This document shows positions 1 to 6,289 of a stretch of DNA of 25,492 nt, piece by piece (positions within the stretch are counted from its first letter, which is position 1; each line of letters opens with the position of its first letter). The notes under the pieces are model-generated. The model saw only the letters and a list, made by a program, of their open reading frames with translations. It ran no database searches and was not told the DNA's origin. The stretch is taken from assembly GCA_019425005.1 (NCBI GenBank), contig JAHYYK010000014.1:20064-45555 (forward strand). Direction: 5' to 3'. A program made the position numbers and the translations under genes. This DNA comes from Collinsella sp. (GTDB lineage: Bacteria; Actinomycetota; Coriobacteriia; Coriobacteriales; Coriobacteriaceae).

Positions 1-358
1 CGACCTCGGTCATGCCCTGCAGGGCATAGAACGGGCAGGTGGCGACGAGGGCATCGGCGCCCAGCTCCTGAGCGACCTTGCCGTGCTCAATCATGCGCTC
101 GGTCTCGGTATCGATGATGCCGACCAGAACAGGCACGCGGTGGTCGACGATGCGGACGGCCTCGGCGATGATCTGGCGACGACGCTCGTCGGTGGAGAAA
201 ACGACCTCACCCGAAGAGCCCAAGAAGAACAGGCCATCGACGCCGGCATCGATCATGCGGTTGATGCTGCGCTCAAAGGAGGCAACATCGAGCTGGTGAT
301 CTTCGGTATCGGGAACAACGACGGGAGGGATAACGCCGGTGAATTTCTGAGTTGCCAC
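1..358 (-). CDS. DapA/NanA-family class I aldolase, N-terminal part (cut by window edge)
   Basis: Only the first 119 codons are present; the gene continues past the left edge. The start is a GTG preceded by AAGGAG at 365-370. The N-terminus has the (beta/alpha)8 barrel pattern of the dihydrodipicolinate synthase / N-acetylneuraminate lyase superfamily: TGVIPPVV at residues 7-14, DGLFFLGSSGE at 41-51 (the G-[ST]-[ST]-G-E substrate carboxylate-binding loop) and the PFY segment at 109-111. The Schiff-base lysine and the catalytic tyrosine would lie outside the window. These enzymes cleave or form 2-keto acids with pyruvate as one partner. By eye the FTG-IPPV and GLFFLGS-GE stretches are closest to E. 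coli YagE/YjhH 2-keto-3-deoxygluconate aldolases; GSSGE also occurs in streptococcal NanA-like lyases. As last visible gene of the transporter/esterase operon it is more likely a sugar-acid lyase than the lysine-pathway DapA. Exact substrate unknown. Confidence 0.85.
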   Translation of the reverse strand, partial: MATQKFTGVIPPVVVPDTEDHQLDVASFERSINRMIDAGVDGLFFLGSSGEVVFSTDERRRQIIAEAVRIVDHRVPVLVGIIDTETERMIEHGKVAQELGADALVATCPFYALQGMTEV

Positions 359-381
359 AAGAATCTCCTTAATTGTCTGGC

Positions 382-400
382 GGGCGGCCCTATGCCACCC
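382..400 (-). other. Small intergenic hairpin upstream of the aldolase gene
   Basis: In the 68-nt gap before the aldolase start, GGGUGGC and GCCGCCC can pair (7 bp with one G-U) around a 5-nt loop. There is no T-tract after it, so it is not an obvious terminator; it could be a processing or stability element. Only the pairing is visible. Confidence 0.3.
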
Positions 401-426
401 ACTCTTGTTGGCAGTGTCCAGGCCGT

Positions 427-1278
427 CTAGGCCAAAGAACACGAGTGGAACGTTTGGTTAAAAAAGTCTACGACTTCGTTTTCGAACGCATTGATGCGCT
501 CGTGAGCGTATTTTGCATAGATGATATGCCTCCGGTCACACTCAAGACCGTTGAATACGGCAAACTGATCCTTGGGATCGCTCACGGTATCCATAAGCGA
601 TGTGCCCATGAGCACCGATCCGCGCACCCGAGACGACAGCACCTCGAGGCCGCCAGGAAGCGGATTGGCAACCGCCGTGCGGGCGAGGCCCCGCTCGTCC
701 AGAGCAGAAACCGCCAGCGCGACTCCGCCGCCAAGACCCTCGCCCCATGCAAAGATGCGGTCGGGGTCCATGCCATCAAGATTGCGCGCGACCTCCGCCA
801 ACGCGCAGCCCCAACGGACGCGCCTGACAAAAGCAGGCGAGGTAATCCCCTGCCGCAGATCGCTGGGTCCAATCGCCTCATCGTCCAGCGCAAGCACGGC
901 ATATCCCATGGCCGCAAACCTCGTCATGTGATGCCATCCCCGCACGGGTCGGTCGATGTCGTGAAACATCAGACATAGCGGCACAAGCTCGGATGCTCGG
1001 GCGCGACCGGCAGGCTCGATCAAACGTGCGTGGACCACATCGCCACCAAGCTCAAAGGAAACCTCGGAGTAGCGGGCATACGGATTGGCGAAATCGATCG
1101 CCGTAATGGCCAGGCCTTGAATCTCAAGATTCATAGCACATGTCTCCAAATCAGAAACATCTGCCTGAACATCACCGTGCCAGTCCCGATATTCAGAGAG
1201 CCTTGACGAAACCGTCCCGGGAATCCCCACAAGGTCGGGGACAATCAGCTCGCCGAAATTGCTCTCGCACTTAGACAT
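427..1278 (-). CDS. Acetyl xylan esterase-like alpha/beta-hydrolase lacking the nucleophile (probable pseudoenzyme)
   Basis: This 283-residue protein is a diverged paralogue of the esterase encoded just upstream, whose stop overlaps its start by 8 bp (ATGTCTAA), so the two are translationally coupled. Aligned by eye, RIFAWGEGLGGG (residues 174-185) matches RVFVNGASQGGG of the neighbour. The Ser of the G-x-S-x-G-G nucleophile elbow is Gly181 here (codon GGT at 736-738 on the complementary strand). The Asp (D230, in LMDTVSDP) and His (H259, in YAHE) positions of the triad are kept. The oxyanion-loop region also differs (FHDIDRP against FHGYPGA). Family members use Ser-Asp-His to remove acetyl groups from sugars or cephalosporin C, so loss of Ser predicts no classical hydrolysis. 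It may be a non-catalytic partner of the active enzyme, a binding protein, or use another mechanism. The frame is intact, which argues against a recent dead gene. Confidence 0.85.
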   Translation of the reverse strand: MSKCESNFGELIVPDLVGIPGTVSSRLSEYRDWHGDVQADVSDLETCAMNLEIQGLAITAIDFANPYARYSEVSFELGGDVVHARLIEPAGRARASELVPLCLMFHDIDRPVRGWHHMTRFAAMGYAVLALDDEAIGPSDLRQGITSPAFVRRVRWGCALAEVARNLDGMDPDRIFAWGEGLGGGVALAVSALDERGLARTAVANPLPGGLEVLSSRVRGSVLMGTSLMDTVSDPKDQFAVFNGLECDRRHIIYAKYAHERINAFENEVVDFFNQTFHSCSLA

Positions 1279-2248
1279 GAGCCTCCCCTCCCTTGCAGAA
1301 AAACGGAATGATCAGATCGTCAAAATCCTGAATCTCCTCGTGGCCAAAGCCTTCAAAGAACTCATGACGCTTTTCACAGGTCAGGTTGTTATAGACCGCA
1401 AACTGCGTCGCTGGCGGACAGACGGTATCGGCTGTGCCGGTGCCAAACAGCACGGGGCATTTGACCATAGGGGCAAAGTTCTTGGAATCGAAGTACGCCA
1501 GCTTGGCATAGGCTTCGTCGATACGAGTCGAGTCCTCGTCAAACCAGCGAGACCAATAGCGCAGGCCCTCGTAGGCAATGTCGTCGGCATCCAAGTCCCA
1601 GACCAGGCGGAAATCCGACAGGAAGGGATAGAGGATGGCGGCGCGATTGATAAGCTCGCTGTTAAGTGCACAGGTCGCAATGCCCAAACCGCCGCCCTGC
1701 GACGCGCCGTTCACAAACACACGGGCAAGATTGATGCCCTCGAGCTCGCGAACGATGCGACACAGGATGCGAATATCTTGGTGCAAGCGGACATAGTAGA
1801 GGTTGGCCGGGTCGCCGTCGATACCGGCGACGATATGGCCCGCGACCGTTGTGCCCTCAAATCCACCAATGTCCTCGGAGGGACCTCCTTGACCGGGGCA
1901 GTCGAGGGCGATGAGTGCCATGCCCATGCCCGCAAACGACGCCTGCTCAAACCAGCTGCGGCTTGCACCCGGATATCCATGGAACTGAAGTACCAATGGC
2001 ACGGGCTCGTCCGAGACGGGTTTAAGGTACTTGGCATGCAGGCGAGCGCCACACATGCCGGTATACCAGAGGTCGAAAAGCTGGCAGGTCACGGCATCTG
2101 TGACCGATGCCGTCTCGATCGCATAGTCAAGCCCGACCGCGTCGGCCTCGGCCATGCGATCCTTCCAAAAGAGATCGAAATCTGATGGACGGGGCATGGC
2201 GCCTCGATATTCACCAAATTGATGTTGTAGCTCCTGAGCACTTGGCAT
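1271..2248 (-). CDS. Acetyl xylan esterase / cephalosporin-C deacetylase family hydrolase
   Basis: Cytoplasmic carbohydrate O-acetyl esterase of the AXE1/CAH family (325 aa, usual family length about 320). The N-terminal signature EYRGAMPRPSDFDLFW, the oxyanion segment FHGYPG, the nucleophile elbow GASQGG (Ser183), GTADTVCPP (Asp274) and GFGHEE (His303) give a complete catalytic triad. There is no signal peptide, so the substrate should be an imported acetylated sugar or oligosaccharide. The start ATG at 2248 was chosen because family members begin about ten residues before the EYRG segment; an in-frame TTG at 2263 is possible and neither has a strong ribosome site. The gene follows the ABC transporter after a hairpin and overlaps the catalytically impaired paralogue downstream. 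In pneumococcal sialic acid loci a member of this family lies beside the lyase and transporter, so de-O-acetylation of sialic acid is one candidate role; xylan-derived or other acetylated sugars are alternatives. Confidence 0.9.
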   Translation of the reverse strand: MPSAQELQHQFGEYRGAMPRPSDFDLFWKDRMAEADAVGLDYAIETASVTDAVTCQLFDLWYTGMCGARLHAKYLKPVSDEPVPLVLQFHGYPGASRSWFEQASFAGMGMALIALDCPGQGGPSEDIGGFEGTTVAGHIVAGIDGDPANLYYVRLHQDIRILCRIVRELEGINLARVFVNGASQGGGLGIATCALNSELINRAAILYPFLSDFRLVWDLDADDIAYEGLRYWSRWFDEDSTRIDEAYAKLAYFDSKNFAPMVKCPVLFGTGTADTVCPPATQFAVYNNLTCEKRHEFFEGFGHEEIQDFDDLIIPFFCKGGEAHV

Positions 2249-2284
2249 GGCTCGTGAACCCAACCTTTCGAAATCGCAACGGAG

Positions 2285-2312
2285 GTGCGCCCGGCAAGGG
2301 AACCGGGCGCAC
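2285..2312 (-). terminator. Strong GC hairpin between last transporter gene and esterase gene
   Basis: GTGCGCCCGG and CCGGGCGCAC form a perfect 10-bp stem with an 8-nt loop, 16 nt after the ATPase stop codon. In the transcribed direction it is followed by CTCCGTTGCGATTT, not a clean T-run. It may be a partial terminator or an mRNA-stabilising 3' end that uncouples transporter expression from esterase expression. Confidence 0.55.
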
Positions 2313-2328
2313 GGGAGGGAAAGCGAGG

Positions 2329-3156
2329 CTACTCGCCGAGCTTGGGATGCAGCAGCGACGGCGCAGCGCCGAGCAGCATCTTGGTGTAGGGGTCCTGGGG
2401 GTGCTGGAAGACCTGCTTGGCCTCGCCCTGCTCGACGATCTTGCCGCCATTCATAACGATGATGTCGTCAGAGATATAGCGGACCGTCTGGATGTCATGG
2501 CTGATGAACACCATGGCCAGGCCGAGCTCCTTCTTAAGGTCGGTCAGCAGGTTCAGAATCTGCGCGCGGACCGAAACGTCCAGAGCCGAGGTTGGCTCGT
2601 CGGCGATGATGGCATCGGGGTTCAGCGACAGGGCACGGGCAATTGCGACGCGCTGGCGCTGGCCGCCCGAAAGCTGGCCGGGAAGAACCTCGGCGGCGGA
2701 GCTGGGCAGACCGGTGAGCTCCAAGAGCTCCTTGACGCGCTTCTCCTGCTCGGCCTCGGTACCCAGGTTGTGGACGCGCATGGGGTCGAGCAGTTGCTCG
2801 CGAACGACCATGCGGGGGTTGAGTGCCGTGGCCGGGTTCTGGAACACGACCGAGATGACGCGACCCATGTGGCGACGGTCCTCGGCGGTACGTTTGGTAA
2901 CGTCCTTGCCCTTAAAGTAGACCTTGCCGCTCGTGGGGGCCTGCAGGCCGCACATGACGTTGGCGGTGGTGGACTTACCGCAACCGGACTCGCCGACGAT
3001 GCCGATCGTCTGACCGGGCATGAGCCTAATCGTTACACCCTGGACGGCGTGAACCAGGTTAGGGTGCAGAATCGAGCCGGTACGGGTCCTAAAGGTGACG
3101 TGGACGTCATCAAGGAAGATGATCGGCTCGACGCCGTTGACTGCGGTCTCGCTCAT
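2329..3156 (-). CDS. Dipeptide/oligopeptide-type ABC transporter ATPase (OppF/DppF type)
   Basis: Second nucleotide-binding subunit of the importer (275 aa). Visible motifs: Walker A GESGCGKST (55-63), Q-loop Gln106, signature LSGGQ (162-166), Walker B DAIIADE (181-187) and switch His220. The ATG directly follows the TAG of the fused permease-ATPase gene, and a GGAGGTGATG ribosome site lies inside that gene's end, so the two are translationally coupled. The C-terminus stops at PSLLHPKLGE, without the extended cysteine-containing tail seen in many OppF/DppF proteins. It powers import of the ligand delivered by the binding protein. The dipeptide family covers peptides, nickel, opines and, in Haemophilus ducreyi SatABCD and Corynebacterium glutamicum SiaEFGI, sialic acid, so the sequence alone does not fix the substrate. 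Confidence 0.93.
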   Translation of the reverse strand: MSETAVNGVEPIIFLDDVHVTFRTRTGSILHPNLVHAVQGVTIRLMPGQTIGIVGESGCGKSTTANVMCGLQAPTSGKVYFKGKDVTKRTAEDRRHMGRVISVVFQNPATALNPRMVVREQLLDPMRVHNLGTEAEQEKRVKELLELTGLPSSAAEVLPGQLSGGQRQRVAIARALSLNPDAIIADEPTSALDVSVRAQILNLLTDLKKELGLAMVFISHDIQTVRYISDDIIVMNGGKIVEQGEAKQVFQHPQDPYTKMLLGAAPSLLHPKLGE

Positions 3157-5172
3157 CTACATCACCTCCGCGTGAGGGGTCAAACCATTTGCCTTGAGCA
3201 CCTCGTCGGGGAGCTCGGAATAGAAATGCTCGGTGCCGGGCACGCGCTTGAAGACCGGACGGGTGTCCAGGCCAATACGCGGATGGCTCGAGCGGGGCGC
3301 GAAGCGATCGCCCTTGGGGAAATCGCGCGGGCTCGGAACGGCGCCGGGCACCTGGTGCAGGCGGCCCGAACCGCTCTCGATGGACAGGACGGAACCCAGA
3401 AGACCGCGGGTGTACTCGTGGATCGGGTTGGTGAGCAGCTCCTTGGTGGGCGCCTGCTCGATAACCTGACCGGCGTACATCACCGTGATGTTATGGGCGA
3501 CCTCGGCGACCAGCGCCAGGTCATGCGAGACGAAGATCATGGCAAAGCCGAGCTTGGCCTGAAGGTCGTTGAGCAGCTTGATGACCTGCTTCTGGACGGT
3601 AACGTCCAGGGCGGTCGTGGGCTCGTCGCAGATGACCAGCTTGGGGTCGCGGGTAAGGGCCATAGCAATCAGAACGCGCTGACGCTGACCACCGGAAAGC
3701 TCGTGCGGATAGCTCTCGAGCGTACGCTTGGGGTCGAGGCCCACGAGCTCCAGGAGCTCCTCGGCGCTACGGGTGCCGCCACGCTTGGTGAGCTGCTTCA
3801 TCTGGGCAGAGATGAGCATGGAGGGATTGAGCGAGGACAGGGCGTCCTGATAGACCATAGCGATATCGGTACCGCGCAGGCCGAACCACTCCTTCTTACT
3901 CATCTTGAGCAGGTCGCGGCCCTCCCAGAGGACCTCGCCGGAAAGGTGCTCATCGTCGTCGGTCAGGCCCATGATGGCCAGCGTGGTGATGGACTTACCG
4001 CAACCGGACTCGCCCACCAGGCCCATGGTCTGACCAGGACGGACGTCAAAGTTGACATGGTCGACGACGTTGATATCACCGTGATGCTCAAACTGAATGC
4101 AGAAGTCACGGACCGAGAGAATCGGTTCGACAGACTCGTCGGGCACATGGCGATCGTCACGCTTGAGCTCGACATCGCGCAGGGCGCCAAGGCGAGCGGA
4201 GAGGGACTGGGCCTGCTCCTTGTAGGCGCGAACGGGGTCGGAGACCAGCAGGTCGGCCTCGCGGCGCTTGGAGGAATCGGTCGGATCCAGGGCGGCGGAG
4301 GGAGCAGCGGCCATGGCGTCGGTAATGCCCTCGGAGAGGATGTTGAGCGCCAGGCAGGTGATCATGATGGCCAGGCCCGGGAACAACGCCTGCCACCAAC
4401 GGCCGGCGAGCACGCCGCCGCGGGCGTCGGCGAGGATGTTGCCCCAGGTAGCGGTGGGCTCCTGGATACCAGCGCCGATGAAGGTCAGCGAGGCCTCGAA
4501 GATGATGGCGTCGGCGACCAGGGTAACGGTGAAGACCATGATCGGGGCGATGCAGTTACGCAGAACATGCTTGATTAAAATCCACGGAGCCTTGGCGCCG
4601 GAAACGATGACCGCGCGGACATAGTCCTCGCCGTACTCGGACACGATGTTGGCGCGCACGATACGGGCAATCTGCGGAGTGTACATAAAGCCGATGGCGA
4701 AGATGATCGACGGCACGGAGTTGCCCAGGATGGAGACGAAGACGGCCGCGAGGGCGATGCCCGGGATGGACATGATGATGTCCAAGATACGCATGATCGT
4801 CTCGGAGACGGCCTTGCGCGAAACCGCTGCAAGGGCGCCCACGACCGAGCCGCAGACCAGAGCCATGGCAGTGGCGCCAAAGCCGATAATCAGCGAGTAA
4901 CGACCACCGTAGAGCATACGCGACAGAATATCGCGACCCTTATCGTCGGTACCGAAGATAAATCCGTTGCCGGGAGCCTGGCGAGCCGTAAAGATCTCGA
5001 CCGGGCTATAGGGGGCAAGAAGGGGCGCCAGAATCGCAGTCAGGGCGACCAGCACCAGCACGACGGCGGCAATCTTAGAAGACAGCGTCATCTTCTTCCA
5101 GCCACCGAGCTTGAGCCCCTTGGAGGCAGCCTTCTCGAGCTGCTCGGTTTGCTTCTCTCGAATCTTTACCAT
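3157..5172 (-). CDS. Fused ABC permease-ATPase (DppC-DppD type)
   Basis: A 671-residue fusion. Residues about 30-290 are a DppC-type permease: a first membrane segment near 34-54, the periplasmic GTDDKGRDILSR motif (74-85), further membrane segments, and the EAA coupling loop around 190-211. A charged linker (about 295-345) leads to a DppD-type ATPase: Walker A GESGCGKS (387-394), signature LSGGQ (492-496), Walker B KLVICDE (511-517), switch His550. The C-terminal region aligns with the OppD/DppD tail, but the usual C-P-F-x-x-R-C cysteines read DRFAPRSS (622-629). Translation is coupled to its neighbours: the upstream permease TAG ends 3 nt before this ATG. It forms the membrane channel with the other permease and the ATP-hydrolysing pair with the other ATPase. 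Such fusions are uncommon among dipeptide-type systems. No frameshift artefact is suspected, because the linker is open and family-like domains lie on both sides. Confidence 0.93.
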   Translation of the reverse strand: MVKIREKQTEQLEKAASKGLKLGGWKKMTLSSKIAAVVLVLVALTAILAPLLAPYSPVEIFTARQAPGNGFIFGTDDKGRDILSRMLYGGRYSLIIGFGATAMALVCGSVVGALAAVSRKAVSETIMRILDIIMSIPGIALAAVFVSILGNSVPSIIFAIGFMYTPQIARIVRANIVSEYGEDYVRAVIVSGAKAPWILIKHVLRNCIAPIMVFTVTLVADAIIFEASLTFIGAGIQEPTATWGNILADARGGVLAGRWWQALFPGLAIMITCLALNILSEGITDAMAAAPSAALDPTDSSKRREADLLVSDPVRAYKEQAQSLSARLGALRDVELKRDDRHVPDESVEPILSVRDFCIQFEHHGDINVVDHVNFDVRPGQTMGLVGESGCGKSITTLAIMGLTDDDEHLSGEVLWEGRDLLKMSKKEWFGLRGTDIAMVYQDALSSLNPSMLISAQMKQLTKRGGTRSAEELLELVGLDPKRTLESYPHELSGGQRQRVLIAMALTRDPKLVICDEPTTALDVTVQKQVIKLLNDLQAKLGFAMIFVSHDLALVAEVAHNITVMYAGQVIEQAPTKELLTNPIHEYTRGLLGSVLSIESGSGRLHQVPGAVPSPRDFPKGDRFAPRSSHPRIGLDTRPVFKRVPGTEHFYSELPDEVLKANGLTPHAEVM

Positions 5173-5175
5173 AAT

Positions 5176-6132
5176 CTACACCGTCCTGATGCGCGGGTTG
5201 ATGAGCAGGTAGAGCATGTCAACCACGATGTTGATGATGATGAAGGCAAGAGCAACGACGATAACGACGCCCTGAACCAGGTTCGCCTCGTTGCCCTGAA
5301 CGCCCTGCAGAATCGCGGTGCCCATGCCGGGGAGGTTGAAGATAACCTCGATGACGACGGCGCCGCCCATGAGGTAACCGATCTTAAGACCGAGGGTGGT
5401 GACCGGGGTGATCAGCGCATTGCGAAGAACGTTGATACCGACGACGACCTTCTCGGGAACGCCGGCACCGCGAGCCATACGGACATAGTCCTTGTCGAGC
5501 TCCTCGACCATGGCGGTACGCACGATACGAGTCATCTGGCCCGTCAGCGGAAATGCCAAGGCGATGGCGGGCATAATCATGCGGCCCAGATAACCAGCCG
5601 GATTCGTGGTGAAGTGAGGCAGAGCACCCGATGCCGGGAGCACCTTAAGGTAGGAAGAGAACAGCAGGATCAACAGAACGGCAAGCCAGAACGACGGGGT
5701 TGCCAAGCCGGCGATGGAAAAGACGCGGATCACTTGGTCCGGCCATTTGTCGCGATACAGTGCCGCGATGACGCCGAGCAAAAACGAAACGACCGCACCG
5801 ATGGCAAGGCCGATGAAGGTCAGCTGCATCGTGACGGGCAGGGCCGTGGAGATGCGCTTGGCAACGGAGTTGCGAGCAGCACCATAGGTGCCCATGTCGC
5901 CATGGATCAAATCGCCCATATAGCGCACGTAGCGCACGGGCCAGGGGTCGTCCAGACCATACTTCTCATGGTACTCGGCAACCGCCTCGGGCGAGGCACC
6001 GTCACCCAACGCCGTGTAGGCGGGGTCGGTCTTGGAGAACGACATAAGGAAGAACACCAGGACGGTGACGCCCAATGCCATGATCGGCAGCGCCACAAGA
6101 CGCCTTCCAATCAAACGAAGCAAGTTGTTCAC
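5176..6132 (-). CDS. Dipeptide-type ABC transporter permease (DppB type)
   Basis: A 318-residue membrane protein starting with the DppB pattern NNLLRLIGRRLVALPIMALGVTVLVFFLM, first membrane segment near residues 10-30 (quoted here only as a landmark of the family N-terminus). It has the soluble loop YGLDDPWPVRYVRYMGDLIHGDMG, several more membrane segments and the EAA loop GAGVPEKVVVGINVLRNAL that contacts the ATPases. The GTG at 6132 is chosen because AAGGGGAG lies 6-7 nt upstream of it; an earlier in-frame start near 6165 lacks a ribosome site. It forms the heterodimeric channel with the permease half of the fusion protein encoded immediately downstream. A hairpin and a palindrome separate it from the binding-protein gene, suggesting separately tuned expression. 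Confidence 0.92.
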   Translation of the reverse strand: MNNLLRLIGRRLVALPIMALGVTVLVFFLMSFSKTDPAYTALGDGASPEAVAEYHEKYGLDDPWPVRYVRYMGDLIHGDMGTYGAARNSVAKRISTALPVTMQLTFIGLAIGAVVSFLLGVIAALYRDKWPDQVIRVFSIAGLATPSFWLAVLLILLFSSYLKVLPASGALPHFTTNPAGYLGRMIMPAIALAFPLTGQMTRIVRTAMVEELDKDYVRMARGAGVPEKVVVGINVLRNALITPVTTLGLKIGYLMGGAVVIEVIFNLPGMGTAILQGVQGNEANLVQGVVIVVALAFIIINIVVDMLYLLINPRIRTV

Positions 6133-6167
6133 GTTCTCTCCCCTTTCTTTTGTCGGTAGGACCAACT

Positions 6168-6195
6168 GGTATATGAGTACGGATACTCATTACAA
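6168..6195 (-). promoter_or_regulatory. Possible internal promoter with palindromic spacer upstream of the permease gene
   Basis: On the minus strand, TTGTAA (6190-6195) and TATACC (6168-6173) are 16 bp apart. A perfect inverted repeat ATGAGTA-CGGA-TACTCAT (6173-6190) fills the spacer, as an operator would. Both boxes match consensus at only four of six positions, so this is tentative; the palindrome itself is certain. Confidence 0.35.
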
Positions 6196-6227
6196 GACCC
6201 GAGCGACATCGAGGTCGCCCGGGTCTT
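6194..6227 (-). terminator. Intercistronic hairpin between binding-protein and permease genes
   Basis: A 14-bp stem (one G-U) with a 6-nt loop: AAGACCCG-GGCGAC pairs with GTCGCTCGGGTCTT on the minus strand. It lies 62 nt after the binding-protein stop. The minus-strand tail CTTGTAATG is poor in T, so partial termination or 3'-end protection is likely. Such hairpins commonly let the binding protein be made in excess over the permease. Confidence 0.65.
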
Positions 6228-6289
6228 TGTTTCAACTATGAGGATACGGTCCCAACGACCGACATCCTGCATACAGACTCAAGCGAGTC

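Noticed and set aside
2285..2312. Riboswitch or structured RNA before the esterase gene
   Set aside because: Only a simple hairpin is visible in an 80-bp gap; no conserved aptamer pattern recognised.
2107..4578. An 823-codon open frame on the plus strand opposite the transporter genes
   Set aside because: It has no recognisable domain, is rich in Asp/Gly/Leu/Val repeats typical of antisense reading of GC-rich genes, and lies wholly over well-supported minus-strand ABC genes.
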